Counted from the first letter of the stretch, positions 27,623 to 37,437 are shown. The stretch is 64,000 nt of DNA from Prochlorococcus sp. MIT 1307 (GCF_034092395.1 NZ_CP139301.1:868001-932000); one strand, 5' to 3'. Notes: generated from the letters alone by a model not told the origin. Numbers and translations: made by a program.

Positions 27623-28903
27623 ATGCGGCAGGTATCTCACATCGCCTGGCTGGGCAAAAAATCACCCTTTTGCGGGAATGTTACTTATGGCCTAAGTACT
27701 ACAGAAGCGCTTAGAGATAGAGGCCATCAAACCAGCTTTATACACTTTGACAATCCGATCAGCCCTGGAGATAGCAAAACATCTCTCCTCGCTAATGATC
27801 CAGAAGTCAGCCTGCCCTATTTAGTCAAATCCCAGGTTTACACAATCCCTTCACCAAGAGCTCAAAGAGAACTAAGAGAATCTCTTGAGAGACTAAAGCC
27901 AGACTTAGTACATGCAAGCCTTACTCTCTCTCCATTAGATTTTAGGCTCCCTGACCTTTGTCAACAAATTGGAGTCCCACTTGTAGCAACCTTTCATCCT
28001 CCTTTTGACGCTGGGATAAGAAACCTCACGGCAGGAACGCAACAACTTACTTATCAACTCTATGCACCTTCTCTCGCTCGTTACGACAGAGTAATTGTTT
28101 TTTCCGACATGCAAGCTGAACTACTTGCAAAGCTTGGCGTTAAAGAAAATCGGCTTGCAGTAATACCAAATGGAATAAACACCGATATTTGGATGCCCGC
28201 AAACCCAAAATCAATAAGTCCTAAACAAAAAAATGTAAGAGAACGTCTTGGGGGAGAGCGAATCTTTCTTTATATGGGACGAATCTCTACCGAGAAAAAT
28301 ATTGAAGCACTCCTCCGTTCATGGCGCCAAGTAGAACCTAGAGGATGTCGATTAGTGATAGTGGGAGATGGGCCTCTCAAGACAACGTTGGAACACAACT
28401 CTTTAACTGCAAACGACTGTGACGTCCTCTGGTGGGGGTATGAAGCTGATTTAGAGACAAAAATCGCCTTACTCCAATGCTCTGAAGTTTTCCTTCTTCC
28501 AAGCCTCGTAGAAGGCCTCTCCCTATCATTACTAGAGGCGATGGCTACAGGAACAGCTTGTGTCGCAACAGACGCAGGAGCTGACGGGGAAGTACTGGAG
28601 AATGGTGCTGGCATCGTTCTAAGTACACAAGGAGTCACCACTCAACTTCGCACCCTCCTACCAGTCCTCAGAGATCAACCGGTTCTGACATTTGAGCTAG
28701 GCCGTCGCGCACGTTTACGAGTTTTAGAGCGTTATACCCTTAGTCAAAACATAGACGCCTTAGAAAAGCTATATGAGGACCTCCTTCATTCAGCCTCTTT
28801 CCCCAGACTTAAGCCAATTCGCGACTCCGTTCAGCAGCAGCCACAACAGCTTCCATTAGAGCCGAACGAACACCAGCACTTTCAAGCTGACGCAAAGCAG
28901 TGA
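27623..28903 (+). CDS. Group 1 (GT4) glycosyltransferase, possibly pteridine glycosyltransferase-like
   Basis: The 426-residue protein has two Rossmann-like halves. The C-terminal half shows RIFLYMGRISTEKNIEALL, LVIVGDGPLKTTLE and VEGLSLSLLEAMATG, the last being the EX7E motif of retaining GT4 enzymes that bind nucleotide sugars. The N-terminus (SHIAWLGKKSPFCGNVTYGL) reminds me of cyanobacterial enzymes linked to cyanopterin glycosylation, but this is from memory and uncertain. The last ~95 bases overlap the 3' end of proC on the other strand, giving a Gln-rich C-terminal tail (VQQQPQQLPLEPNEHQHF) that is unlikely to belong to the catalytic fold. Confidence 0.8.
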   Translation: MRQVSHIAWLGKKSPFCGNVTYGLSTTEALRDRGHQTSFIHFDNPISPGDSKTSLLANDPEVSLPYLVKSQVYTIPSPRAQRELRESLERLKPDLVHASLTLSPLDFRLPDLCQQIGVPLVATFHPPFDAGIRNLTAGTQQLTYQLYAPSLARYDRVIVFSDMQAELLAKLGVKENRLAVIPNGINTDIWMPANPKSISPKQKNVRERLGGERIFLYMGRISTEKNIEALLRSWRQVEPRGCRLVIVGDGPLKTTLEHNSLTANDCDVLWWGYEADLETKIALLQCSEVFLLPSLVEGLSLSLLEAMATGTACVATDAGADGEVLENGAGIVLSTQGVTTQLRTLLPVLRDQPVLTFELGRRARLRVLERYTLSQNIDALEKLYEDLLHSASFPRLKPIRDSVQQQPQQLPLEPNEHQHFQADAKQ

Positions 28904-29636
28904 TTGTTGTACCTCCTGGAGAGGCAACCATGTCCTTCAACTGGCCTGGATGTAAAGCTTTTTCTTTCAACAACAAAGAAGTCCCAAAGAGAGTCCTGTG
29001 AGCTAAATAATTTGCCAACAATCGCGGCAATCCAGCTGCAACAGCACCATCGGCAAGTGCTTCTGCGATAAGTGCCACATATGCTGGCCCTGAAGAAGCT
29101 AGAGCCAAAAAAGCATCTAATTGAGTTTCTGGCAGCTCTAAAACCTCACTAATTGGCTTAAAGAATTTCTCCACTAAAAGTTTCTGTTCATAGGTTATTT
29201 CATCTCCCCAAGCCAAACCCGTTAGACCAGCCCCTACCAATGCAGGAGTATTTGGGACAGCGCGAACACAAGAACAATCAGTAAAAATTGCTCCTAGACG
29301 CTTTAAGTTCACGCCTGCTAATAAAGAAATCAATAACTGATCACTGGAGGGAGCTTCCATATCAACTTGATTCCACATCTCTTCAACTGCATCAAGGTGT
29401 TGAGGTTTTACTGCTAACAACTTGATAGGAGCATTCCAAACTACAAGCGAGCTTGGGTCATCCGAAGAAAATACTTGAACCCCTCTAGGCAATTGCTCTT
29501 TGGCATTTTGTACACTTGCTTTTTGACCTACCACCCCACAAACCTGATCAGGTCTAAAGTCTCCCCTCTCTAACAAAGGCAAAAGGATAACCTGAGCCAT
29601 CCGGCCTAAACCAATAACACCAAGAGAGCAAGACAC
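28809..29636 (-). CDS. proC: Pyrroline-5-carboxylate reductase
   Basis: The 275-residue enzyme makes the last step of proline synthesis with NAD(P)H. The N-terminal dinucleotide site LGVIGLGRMAQ follows a GTG start at 29636, which lies five bases after the sepF stop; the longer frame to 29672 would overlap sepF. The C-terminal signature GQLKDMVASPGGTTITALRQ is present, as are VRAVPNTPALVGAG and LASSGPAYVALIAEALADGA. The gene converges with the glycosyltransferase, overlapping by 95 bases. Confidence 0.95.
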   Translation of the reverse strand: MSCSLGVIGLGRMAQVILLPLLERGDFRPDQVCGVVGQKASVQNAKEQLPRGVQVFSSDDPSSLVVWNAPIKLLAVKPQHLDAVEEMWNQVDMEAPSSDQLLISLLAGVNLKRLGAIFTDCSCVRAVPNTPALVGAGLTGLAWGDEITYEQKLLVEKFFKPISEVLELPETQLDAFLALASSGPAYVALIAEALADGAVAAGLPRLLANYLAHRTLFGTSLLLKEKALHPGQLKDMVASPGGTTITALRQLESAGVRSALMEAVVAAAERSRELA

Positions 29637-29641
29637 GAATA

Positions 29642-30217
29642 TTAAATAGCAGAAGCTATTGATTGACCCCATTCAGGTGCAGGTGCAGGGTTTGCATCCT
29701 TAACAAGGGGTTCTGAGTCTTTATTCACAACTGTTGAAGGAGAAGCATCTTCCTGAAAAGAATTGGTCACAGTTACACAACTTGGAGCAAAGAGGAAAAT
29801 ACTTTCTCCAATTCGCTCCTGATGACCATCAATTGCAAAAGTTCCACCTGCAACAAAATCAACTGCTCTTTGAGCTTGATCAGGTTCCATCATGGTGAGA
29901 TTCAATATCACTGTCTTCCTTTCACGCAAAGCCTGAATTGCCTTAGGCATTTCATCAAAACTTCTTGGCTCCATCAAATTGACCTCAGCATTAGTTGTAG
30001 AAATGCCAGGCATACCAATTACCTTGGAAGAAGGAATACCATTTCCTAGATCAAAAGGACTCGATTGAGTAAAGGGCGCTAACTCACTATCAGTATTTCT
30101 CTCTACTCTATTGTCAGGGTCAAATTCATCCCCCGTTTCATAATCAAGCTCATCAAAATCGCTTTCAAGGTAGTCGTCACCAGCAACGACAGCACGCAGA
30201 CGGGAAATAAGCGACAC
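29642..30217 (-). CDS. sepF: Cell division protein SepF (Cdv2/Ycf50-like)
   Basis: The 191-residue protein has an N-terminal amphipathic, membrane-binding helix ([20 protein letters not shown]), a long acidic variable region, and a C-terminal SepF domain ([20 protein letters not shown], then [20 protein letters not shown]). SepF anchors FtsZ to the membrane; cyanobacteria need it for division. The start codon is GTG (30217). It is the first of two genes (sepF-proC) at the end of a long minus-strand series that begins with der. Confidence 0.93.
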   Translation of the reverse strand: MSLISRLRAVVAGDDYLESDFDELDYETGDEFDPDNRVERNTDSELAPFTQSSPFDLGNGIPSSKVIGMPGISTTNAEVNLMEPRSFDEMPKAIQALRERKTVILNLTMMEPDQAQRAVDFVAGGTFAIDGHQERIGESIFLFAPSCVTVTNSFQEDASPSTVVNKDSEPLVKDANPAPAPEWGQSIASAI

Positions 30218-30343
30218 CTTTTAAATCCTCTTAGAACGACGTGGAAAGAATCGGTAAAATACCGACATTAGAAGTGTCTTTTTTAGGGAGACATTTAAAC
30301 CCTTCTTCTTAAATAACGTTCCAGGAAGGTAGGGGCAAGGTTT

Positions 30344-31018
30344 TTAATCGCTTTTAGTGATATCTGTGTGACTGATGACATGATTTTTATCATCTCCGAA
30401 CAAGGCTGACCCCACCCTCAGCCAGGTTGCTCCGCATTGCAATGCTTCCTTCCAATCGCTGCTCATACCCATAGAACAGTCAGGTAAGTTCAATTGGTCT
30501 GCTAACGCACGACAATCCCTAAAAACATTTCTTCGATCCTCACAATCAAGGTTTATAGGAACCATTGTCATCAAACCAACAAGCTTCAAATTAGGAAGTG
30601 TATTTAGCTTTAACCATTCATCCAGAAGTTGCTGAGGAGAAAATCCACCTTTTGTAGGGTCCTCACGGAATTTCACTTGCAGCATGATCATTGGCGAACA
30701 TTTCTCTTCACCAGAAATTCTTGAGATCCTTTCGGCGAGTGAAAAAGAATCAACTGAATGGATGAATTGAAAGGATTTAACAACACTCCTCACTTTGTTC
30801 GATTGAAGGCGCCCAATAAAATGCCAACGAAGATTCTTGAACTCTTGAAGCGCATTCAACTTTGGTGAGGCTTCTTGTAAACGACTTTCACCAAAATCAC
30901 ACTGACCAATTTCTGCAAGTGAACGAATCGATGTCACAGGTTGGCCCTTGCTAACTGCAAGTAATCGAACGCCTGATGGCAAACAATCAGAAATGTAACG
31001 TAAACGAGTAGACAACAT
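30344..31018 (-). CDS. pipY: PLP homeostasis protein (YggS/PipY)
   Basis: The 224-residue protein binds PLP without known catalysis and controls vitamin B6 and amino-acid balance. The PLP lysine lies in LLAVSKGQPV near residue 24; FGESRLQEASPK, WHFIGRLQSNKVR, HSVDS, LMTMVP and GMSSDWKEALQCGATWLRVG are family landmarks. It sits nine bases after pipX, the arrangement called pipX-pipY in cyanobacteria, where the two are functionally linked. Confidence 0.93.
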   Translation of the reverse strand: MLSTRLRYISDCLPSGVRLLAVSKGQPVTSIRSLAEIGQCDFGESRLQEASPKLNALQEFKNLRWHFIGRLQSNKVRSVVKSFQFIHSVDSFSLAERISRISGEEKCSPMIMLQVKFREDPTKGGFSPQQLLDEWLKLNTLPNLKLVGLMTMVPINLDCEDRRNVFRDCRALADQLNLPDCSMGMSSDWKEALQCGATWLRVGSALFGDDKNHVISHTDITKSD

Positions 31019-31027
31019 CCTTAATGT

Positions 31028-31294
31028 TCAAATAAAAGTTTGGTGAAACAATTCCTGCCACCTTTGCTTATCAGGCGATCCGTTTCGTCGGCAAAGTGAC
31101 AAATGAATTTCCGCATGGTGACGAGCATCCAAATAAGGAATCACTTCAAATTGAGCACCTCTAGGTTGAAGAGTGACAAGAAAAAACATCTTCTGGGCAT
31201 ACAAAGTGGCGTAAACATCCCTGCCCTCTCCTGCTGGTGCAACCAGGTAAAGCATCCCAAACGTAGGGTGATTGAGATAACGCTCTGCACTCAC
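31028..31294 (-). CDS. pipX: PII-interacting protein X, NtcA co-activator
   Basis: The 88-residue protein is exclusive to cyanobacteria. It begins MSAERYLNHPTFGMLYLVAP and has the Tudor-like fold region DVYATLYAQKMFFLVT and the helical end with HHAEIHLSLCRRN. PipX bridges nitrogen and carbon sensing: it binds the regulator NtcA when 2-oxoglutarate is high and the PII protein when it is low. It lies between the EcfT-like gene and pipY on the same strand. Confidence 0.95.
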   Translation of the reverse strand: MSAERYLNHPTFGMLYLVAPAGEGRDVYATLYAQKMFFLVTLQPRGAQFEVIPYLDARHHAEIHLSLCRRNGSPDKQRWQELFHQTFI

Positions 31295-31312
31295 CTTTAA
31301 ACGAATAAGTAT

Positions 31313-32227
31313 CTATAAAGCACCGTACTTCCCACGCATGCTTAGGACCACCACTAACAACACAGCAGATCCCATATTCAGAAAAGATACTCGTTCGTTC
31401 AATGTGCTTTTTGGTTTAAGGCTTCCTAAACGAAGCAAAAGTCCACCCCGAGCAACAAGTGCATCAGCCCCTTGTTCAGCTCTCAAAAGAATATTAGCTA
31501 GCAGCCTTTCAGCAACAGAAAGGACAAGCCCTAAAGTAATTTTCAAACCAAGTTTGCGAATATTGACTGCTCTTGTCGCTAAAGATCTCACAAGGTTTTG
31601 GAACTCCTCTTGCACCAAAGGTAAAAATCTCAGGGACAAAAGCAACTGAAAACAAATTCGATCAACTGGTATCCCTAATATGACGAGAGGAGTCATGAAC
31701 CAGCGCATCGTCCAAACCAAATCCTCTGGAGATGTAGTCAGAAGCATCAAGTTGACACTATGAATAACAGTAAAAATCAATGTTGAAGTATTAAGTGCAA
31801 GTTCTACAGAACGTCGATCAACCTCCAAAGGGCCTACAACCATAGGCCCTAAATGAAGTGGGCCAAGTTTGAAAAGATTCCAAGAAGGTCCACCAACAAA
31901 AGCATTAGGCAACTCATAAGAAGAACGTACAGAAAACGCCGCTGATGTCTCACCAGTAGGCAAAAACATTGCTAATAAGCCAACTAAAATTGCCAGGATT
32001 AATACCAAGCAAAAAGAACGCCACCAAACCCTCAAAGGTAGCCAGCTAAACAAAGTCAAAAAGCAAAGACCGGCCACCAATCCAATTCTCCAAATTGGCC
32101 CAGCAAGAACAGGAGTAAGCAAAAACATAACGACCCAACCCATTTTCAATCTGGGGTCAAGGTTTCTTAACCAGCCTGAGTTCCCAGCCACATATTGTCC
32201 AATTGGGATCTTTCTCAACCAATCCAT
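31313..32227 (-). CDS. Energy-coupling factor transporter transmembrane protein, EcfT/CbiQ-like
   Basis: The 304-residue membrane protein has about six apolar segments. It begins MDWLRKIPIGQYVAGNSGWL and carries LDPRLKMGWVV, a typical N-terminal motif of EcfT proteins, and later SLRFLPLVQEEFQNLVRSLA followed by RAEQGADALVARG, corresponding to the cytoplasmic ARG-type coupling helices that contact the ATPases. The S component and ATPases are not adjacent, so the substrate (vitamin or metal) is unknown. It is three bases downstream of der and 18 bases before pipX, in a conserved cyanobacterial order. Confidence 0.85.
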   Translation of the reverse strand: MDWLRKIPIGQYVAGNSGWLRNLDPRLKMGWVVMFLLTPVLAGPIWRIGLVAGLCFLTLFSWLPLRVWWRSFCLVLILAILVGLLAMFLPTGETSAAFSVRSSYELPNAFVGGPSWNLFKLGPLHLGPMVVGPLEVDRRSVELALNTSTLIFTVIHSVNLMLLTTSPEDLVWTMRWFMTPLVILGIPVDRICFQLLLSLRFLPLVQEEFQNLVRSLATRAVNIRKLGLKITLGLVLSVAERLLANILLRAEQGADALVARGGLLLRLGSLKPKSTLNERVSFLNMGSAVLLVVVLSMRGKYGAL

Positions 32228-32230
32228 AAC

Positions 32231-33598
32231 CTATAAAGAACCTTTCTCCTGATTCTCGAGATCTCTTTCAGCATCTCGCTGCTGCTTACCACGCCAAAAG
32301 AGCCTCAACGGTGTTCCATCAAATCCCAAGCCTTCTCTTAATTGTCTTTCTATATAACGACGATAGGTGTCGCCAAATAACTTTGGGTCATTTACAAAAA
32401 GAGTAAAGCTGGGGGGTCTAGTGGCAACTTGCGTTCCGTAATAAAGACGACCTTGGCGACCTCCTCGAGTAGTGGGCGGGCTACGCCAGCTCAAGGCCTC
32501 CTTTAGCACTTCATTAACCACCGATGTAGTGACTCGTCTGCGGTGTTGTTCAACAGCCAAATTGGCTAATGCAAAAATACTTTCAACTCTTTGTCCCGTA
32601 ATAGCAGATGCAAATAACATTGTTGCCCAATCAAGGAAATAAAGCTTTGCACGAAGTTCTTTCTCTACGCGTGGCATTGTGTGGCTATCTTTTTCAAATG
32701 CATCCCATTTGTTAACAACCAAAACACAAGCTCGTCCAGCTTCCTCAATTTTCCCGGCAAGTCGCTGATCCTGCTCAGTAACCCCATCAAGAGCATCTAT
32801 CACTAACACACAAATATCACTTCGTTCGATTGCTTTAAAGCTTCTATTAATACCAAAAAATTCTGGCCCATAATTAACGCTTCGACGACGTCTAATGCCT
32901 GCCGTATCAATCAACTTCCAGGAATGACCGTCACGGTTCAAGCGTGTATCAATTGTGTCACGAGTTGTACCGCGAATAGGGCTGACAATTGCTCTAGCTT
33001 CGCCACTAATCGCATTTAAGAGGCTAGATTTTCCAACATTTGGCCTGCCAATTATCGCCAGCTGAATAGGCTCATCCTCCTCGCCTTCAATTTCTTTTGG
33101 TGGAAGAAGAGAAACAACTACATCCAACAAGTCCCCTGTCCCAGCTCCATGAATTGCAGAGATAGGGTGAGGTTCACCAAGCCCAAGACTCCAAAACTCC
33201 GCAGCCATAGCTAATCCTTGCTCAGGCGATTCACACTTGTTGACCGCTACCAAAGACTTGCAAGGATGAGATCGCAACCAATCAGCTATAGCATCATCAG
33301 CAGCGGTTCTGCCCTGCTGACCATCCACAAGAACTACAGCCAATGCAGCTTCAGACAGTGCCAAATTAGCTTGTTCTCTTATCTCAGGAAGGAACTCACT
33401 ATCGTCATCAAAAACAAGACCACCTGTATCAACAACCTTAAATTCTCTATCTCTCCAGAACCCATCTTGATAGGTTCGATCTCTAGTTACACCAGGCTGA
33501 TCATGAACTATTGCCTCACGACTTTTGCAAAGACGATTCACCAACGTGGACTTCCCTACATTGGGGCGACCAATGATGGCGACGATCGGACGCGCCAA
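32231..33598 (-). CDS. der: Ribosome biogenesis GTPase Der (EngA)
   Basis: The 455-residue protein has two tandem G domains: [12 protein letters not shown] at about residue 11 with DTGG and NKCE, and [14 protein letters not shown] at about 183 with DTAG and NKWD. A KH-like domain ends the protein ([14 protein letters not shown]). Der is essential for 50S assembly. The start [20 protein letters not shown] is unambiguous. It leads a compact minus-strand group der-ecfT-pipX-pipY. Confidence 0.97.
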   Translation of the reverse strand: MARPIVAIIGRPNVGKSTLVNRLCKSREAIVHDQPGVTRDRTYQDGFWRDREFKVVDTGGLVFDDDSEFLPEIREQANLALSEAALAVVLVDGQQGRTAADDAIADWLRSHPCKSLVAVNKCESPEQGLAMAAEFWSLGLGEPHPISAIHGAGTGDLLDVVVSLLPPKEIEGEEDEPIQLAIIGRPNVGKSSLLNAISGEARAIVSPIRGTTRDTIDTRLNRDGHSWKLIDTAGIRRRRSVNYGPEFFGINRSFKAIERSDICVLVIDALDGVTEQDQRLAGKIEEAGRACVLVVNKWDAFEKDSHTMPRVEKELRAKLYFLDWATMLFASAITGQRVESIFALANLAVEQHRRRVTTSVVNEVLKEALSWRSPPTTRGGRQGRLYYGTQVATRPPSFTLFVNDPKLFGDTYRRYIERQLREGLGFDGTPLRLFWRGKQQRDAERDLENQEKGSL

Positions 33599-33738
33599 GT
33601 TTCTTGACCATCTATAAGAATCTCGACCCTACATACTCACAGACCTTTTCAGAGAAATTTTTTTACTTCACCAGCAAAACATACAAAGAAATCATTCCTT
33701 GAATGTGAGATTTAATAACCAGCATAACTCAGGACTAT

Positions 33739-34209
33739 TCAGTGAATTACTGGGTCTCCAGGATGGCCTTTCAATGGATCAACAGAAGGTTCATACAAAT
33801 GAGGCAAAGGGCCTCTTTCAGGTAACTCCTCCCCTCGCGTAACAAGCCAAGCAAGCAACCAATTAACCGCTGTTGCACGTCTAGTTCTACGTGGATAAAG
33901 TTCCCCAATTCGATACCCAGGAAAGTTTAATTTTTGCTTGAGTAATTGCTTATTTTCCTTTTGGATAGATCTGGTCAAATATACCGACGCCTGCCTATTT
34001 GCAATTACTTCAGGAGCCTGAGGAAAAGCCTGCTGCCAATCAACTGGAGTATTCTTTCCTGCTACCCAAACACTGTTTGATTGATCAGTTGGTTGATAAC
34101 CAAGTCTTTCCCATACAAGCCTTGTCACAAAACAATCAGTGATTCGATCGGCAAGGATTTCCATCAGAAGAGCCCTGCTAATCGGCCAACTAGACAAACA
34201 ATCATTCAT
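33739..34209 (-). CDS. DUF1823 family protein
   Basis: The 156-residue protein shows LMEILADRITDCFVTRLVWE, RLGYQP, an FPQAPEVIANRQASVYLTRS block and YRIGELYPRRTRRATAVNWL, which I recognise as the cyanobacterial and plastid-lineage DUF1823 family. The function is unknown. It has no membrane segment. It stands between der and the dus gene, with about 140 bases upstream of der's direction and 97 bases before the divergent dus start. Confidence 0.75.
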   Translation of the reverse strand: MNDCLSSWPISRALLMEILADRITDCFVTRLVWERLGYQPTDQSNSVWVAGKNTPVDWQQAFPQAPEVIANRQASVYLTRSIQKENKQLLKQKLNFPGYRIGELYPRRTRRATAVNWLLAWLVTRGEELPERGPLPHLYEPSVDPLKGHPGDPVIH

Positions 34210-34306
34210 AAGATCTCTTTCTGAGATAGATCAAACCAAAAAACTCCTACTTAACCATGATATTTAATCTCCTAAAAATGCAAAATATTCAATCTGGATC
34301 TGTGAT

Positions 34307-35305
34307 ATGACATCTCATACTGCAGAGCTAATCATCCCAGGCAAAGGTAGGGAAAGAAAATTACACTCTCGCGTTCTGCAATCACCTCTCGCTGGAGTTA
34401 GTGATCAAGTATTCAGGAAGCTAGTACGCCGATGGGCACCAGAATCATTGTTATTCACTGAAATGGTTAGTGCCCAAAGATTAGAGCGTGGGCATAGTCA
34501 CTACAAAATAGAAGAGTTATCAAGTGAAAAAGGTCCTATCGGCGTCCAACTTTTTGATACTCGTCCTACCAGCATGGTTGAAGCGGCAATTAAAGCTGAG
34601 GCTTGTGGGGCATTTTTAATCGACATCAATATGGGCTGCCCGGCAAAAAAAGTCACGCGAAAAGGAGGTGGTAGTGGTCTACTTAAGGAACCTGAACTAG
34701 CAGAAATACTCGTTAGCAAAGTTGCCAATGCTATTCAAATTCCAGTCACAGTAAAAACCCGCCTCACTAGTGTTGAAGATGCGTCTTGCAATCCGGTCAG
34801 CTTTGCACTTCGTCTTCAAAATGCCGGGGCTCAACTCCTTACCATTCACGGTCGCACTAGAGCACAAGGTTTTTCTGGTCAAGCAAATTGGAATACTATT
34901 TCGAAAATAAAGAATGCGCTAACAATTCCTGTGATTGCAAATGGCGATGTCCAAAATGCTGATGATGCCTTGCGATGCCTTTCTATTACTGGGGCCGATG
35001 GAGTAATGATTGGACGTGGAAGCATGGGAGCTCCCTGGCTAGTGGGAGAAATCGACTGGGCATTACGAGGGAAAAAAGGATTCAAGGTCCCAGGGGCCAA
35101 GGAAAAAGTCAGCCTGGCTCTAGAGCAATTAGAGGGACTGCTTGAAAGCAGAGGTGAGAACGGACTTCACATTGCTCGCAAACACATGAGCTGGACATGC
35201 AAAGGATTCTCAGGAGCAAATAGTCTCAGATATTCACTAGTTAGAGCTAAAACAGCAAGAGAAGCAAAAACTCTTCTGAAAAAGCAGCTTTTATCACTTA
35301 ATTAA
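34307..35305 (+). CDS. dus: tRNA-dihydrouridine synthase
   Basis: The 332-residue FMN enzyme reduces uridine in the tRNA D-loop. It has SPLAGVSDQVFRKLVRRWAP, the catalytic cysteine motif INMGCPAKKVTRKGGGSGLL, the VKTRL and HGRTRAQGFSG phosphate/uridine contacts, and ANGDVQNADDAL with GVMIGRGSMGAPWLVGEID. The overall pattern is DusB-like. The ATG at 34307 gives an 11-residue polar leader. Its 3' end faces cobI with 58 bases between stops. Confidence 0.93.
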   Translation: MTSHTAELIIPGKGRERKLHSRVLQSPLAGVSDQVFRKLVRRWAPESLLFTEMVSAQRLERGHSHYKIEELSSEKGPIGVQLFDTRPTSMVEAAIKAEACGAFLIDINMGCPAKKVTRKGGGSGLLKEPELAEILVSKVANAIQIPVTVKTRLTSVEDASCNPVSFALRLQNAGAQLLTIHGRTRAQGFSGQANWNTISKIKNALTIPVIANGDVQNADDALRCLSITGADGVMIGRGSMGAPWLVGEIDWALRGKKGFKVPGAKEKVSLALEQLEGLLESRGENGLHIARKHMSWTCKGFSGANSLRYSLVRAKTAREAKTLLKKQLLSLN

Positions 35306-35363
35306 AGCAAGCCAAAGTCCTCAAAGCGATTGTTCTAAATTGACTAAAGGATGAAAACCTTGA

Positions 35364-36098
35364 TCAAGGCAAAACTTCTGGCCAACCTTGACGAACAAGC
35401 AATAAAGAAAAGTACGGCTTAGTAGTTGCTGAAACCTTGCTTGCCTTTAGGACTTGTTGATCAGACAAGCCTATTTTCTGCGCAAATAGCGACTCTTTTA
35501 ATAACCCCTTCTTCTCTAGCAAAGGTCTAACCCAAGTCCAACGACTACCAAGTTTCATTAAAGCAAGGACTCGATTACAACAAGCCGCTTCATCGATGAT
35601 TCTCTCAAGGTTTTTGGAATCATCAGGTGTCGGCAATACAAGCAATTGATCCCTTTGCAAGGCAAGAGGCCATCCTCCAGCAGCCGCGGCCGCAGAAATA
35701 GCAGTCACTCCAGGAATTAATCTGATAGGACAATGAGGGTAATTATTTTGTATATAAAGCAATACATAAGAAGCACTAGCGAATAAAGAGACATCTCCTT
35801 GGCACAGAAATACCACCTCTTCTCCCTCCGCCACTGAAGACGCTAGCTTTTCACTGGCCTGCTTCCAAGCTAGTTTTCGGGTAGGAACATCCGAAACCAT
35901 AGGGAATAGAAGCGGCAATCGCCTTTTTTCTGCAGTAATCCATTTAGAAGCAATAGTTGCTGCAATACCGACATCTTCTTTTCTAGATACTGGATAAGCG
36001 ACCAAAGTTGAATTTTTAATAGCTTCCACTGCTGATAAAGTCAACAATGAAGGATCTCCTGGTCCTACCCCAACAAATGTCAGAGAAGATTTTGTCAT
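35364..36098 (-). CDS. cobI: Precorrin-2 C20-methyltransferase
   Basis: With the ATG at 36098 (MTKSSLTFVGVGPGDPSLLT) the product has 244 residues. The N-terminal GVGPGDPSLLTL loop, VVFLCQGDVSLFASASYVL and RLIPGVTAISAAAAAGGWPL are the signature blocks of tetrapyrrole methylases, and the combination fits CobI/CbiL of the corrin pathway. Prochlorococcus makes pseudocobalamin, which needs this step. A longer frame to 36113 only adds MFFFS. Confidence 0.88.
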   Translation of the reverse strand: MTKSSLTFVGVGPGDPSLLTLSAVEAIKNSTLVAYPVSRKEDVGIAATIASKWITAEKRRLPLLFPMVSDVPTRKLAWKQASEKLASSVAEGEEVVFLCQGDVSLFASASYVLLYIQNNYPHCPIRLIPGVTAISAAAAAGGWPLALQRDQLLVLPTPDDSKNLERIIDEAACCNRVLALMKLGSRWTWVRPLLEKKGLLKESLFAQKIGLSDQQVLKASKVSATTKPYFSLLLVRQGWPEVLP

Positions 36099-36163
36099 AG
36101 AGAAAAAAAACAAATAGAGAAATGGCTAGCAAATCATTTTCTTAAAAGGTTCAAAAATTTTTA

Positions 36164-36179
36164 ACCCTTATTTAAGGGT
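36164..36179 (-). terminator. terminator-like hairpin after miaE
   Basis: ACCCTTA (36164-36170) and TAAGGGT (36173-36179) form a perfect seven-pair stem with a TT loop. Read leftward it is followed by TAAAAATTTTT. It lies nine bases beyond the miaE stop, so it probably ends the aroQ-miaE transcript. Confidence 0.6.
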
Positions 36180-36187
36180 CAAAATCA

Positions 36188-36802
36188 TTAACTATGCATT
36201 CTTGGTTCAGGATGCAATACAGAGATGATGTCAGCTTCTGCATCAGCCAACTCTTTCAAACGAAGAGTAAACAGATCTTTATCGAAGCGTTCTTGTGCAA
36301 GTTTCAAATAAAGCTGAAAATGACGAGCCTCACTCTCAAGTAACTCTCTATATAACTTAGCCAATTCATGGTCAGGACTATAAGAGGCAAGCAGAAACAT
36401 CCTCTCGTGGCTTCGAGCCTCAATCAAACCTGCCACAAGAAGGCTATCTAGCATGCGTCCAGGCTCACTTCTTCTAATCTTCTTGGCCAAGGCTGATCCA
36501 TAAGGAGGCGCAGGTAAAGCTTGTAAATAATGCCCTCTTGATTTGAGGATTGCTAAAACTTTCTCAAAGTGCTCAAGCTCTTCTCTTGCTAACGGGCTAA
36601 GGGCTTCAGCAAATCCAGGTTCACATAAATATCGAAACATCATTTGAACAGCTGCACCAGCAGCTTTTCTCTCACAATGTGCATGATCAATCAGCACCTC
36701 AATCGGGTTCTCAATCGCTTGCTGCAGCCATGCGTCACTCGTTGCAGTAGCCAACCATTTAATCCGAGCATTAAAGCGATTGTTGCCAGACAAAGCACTC
36801 AT
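36188..36802 (-). CDS. miaE: tRNA-(ms2io6A)-hydroxylase
   Basis: The 204-residue di-iron enzyme hydroxylates the isopentenyl group of ms2i6A37 in tRNA. Three ligand blocks of a four-helix ferritin-like fold are seen: HAHCERKAAGAAVQMMFRYL, REELEHFEKVL and ESEARHFQLYLKLA. The start is the ATG at 36802 (MSALSGNNRFNARIKWLATA), four bases after the aroQ stop; a longer frame to 36850 would overlap aroQ. Cyanobacterial MiaE proteins are less well studied than the Salmonella enzyme. Confidence 0.88.
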   Translation of the reverse strand: MSALSGNNRFNARIKWLATATSDAWLQQAIENPIEVLIDHAHCERKAAGAAVQMMFRYLCEPGFAEALSPLAREELEHFEKVLAILKSRGHYLQALPAPPYGSALAKKIRRSEPGRMLDSLLVAGLIEARSHERMFLLASYSPDHELAKLYRELLESEARHFQLYLKLAQERFDKDLFTLRLKELADAEADIISVLHPEPRMHS

Positions 36803-36806
36803 GACA

Positions 36807-37250
36807 TTATTTACTCTGGCGCAAATGAGCCAAAAGGCCTTGAAAAGCAAGGTGATAACTCATTACACCGAATCCACTAACAATGCCTACAGCTCGATCA
36901 GCAAGGAAGGAATTGTGGCGAAATTGCTCGCGCGCAAAAGTATTACTGAGATGCAATTCAACGTATGGGATTCCAGCCCCTAGCAAAGCATCTCTTAAAG
37001 CCACTGATGTATGGGTATATGCCCCAGCATTTATAAGGATCGCATCTACCTTTCCAATAGCTTGGTGAATACGATCTACAAGTGCCCCTTCAAAATTGCT
37101 TTGAAAGCAATCCAGCTGAACGCCCTCTTCATCAGCTTCTCTTTGAAGCTCACCCTCTATCGAAGCAAGAGTATTAGAGCCATAAATAGAGGTTTCTCGC
37201 TGTCCTAAAAGGTTGAGATTTGGCCCATTGATAAGCAACAGATGCATCAC
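36807..37250 (-). CDS. aroQ: 3-dehydroquinate dehydratase, type II
   Basis: The 147-residue shikimate-pathway enzyme shows [20 protein letters not shown] with the catalytic Tyr of [19 protein letters not shown], and the [20 protein letters not shown] block with the catalytic His. Size is standard for the dodecameric type II enzyme. It is the first gene of a two-gene aroQ-miaE unit and is divergent from the tRNA-Tyr gene, about 105 bases away. Confidence 0.95.
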   Translation of the reverse strand: MMHLLLINGPNLNLLGQRETSIYGSNTLASIEGELQREADEEGVQLDCFQSNFEGALVDRIHQAIGKVDAILINAGAYTHTSVALRDALLGAGIPYVELHLSNTFAREQFRHNSFLADRAVGIVSGFGVMSYHLAFQGLLAHLRQSK

Positions 37251-37355
37251 CCTCTATATCCAAAGTTCTGGAATAATCGTATCGATCCATAGCTACAACG
37301 CCCAGCAAATTAAGGGATTCTTGGACCATTAACTGTTAATGTCACTTTGTGGTTC

Positions 37356-37437
37356 GGGTCGGTGCCCGAGTGGTTAATGGGGGCGGACTGTAAATCCGCT
37401 GGCTCTGCCTACGTTGGTTCAAATCCAACCCGGCCCA
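37356..37437 (+). tRNA. tRNA-Tyr (anticodon GTA)
   Basis: A class II tRNA of 82 bases. The acceptor arms GGGTCGG and CCGGCCC pair (one G-T), the anticodon arm contains CTGTAAA with GTA, a long variable arm follows, and the T arm GTTGG-TTCAAAT-CCAAC is intact. CCA is not fully encoded. Confidence 0.95.
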
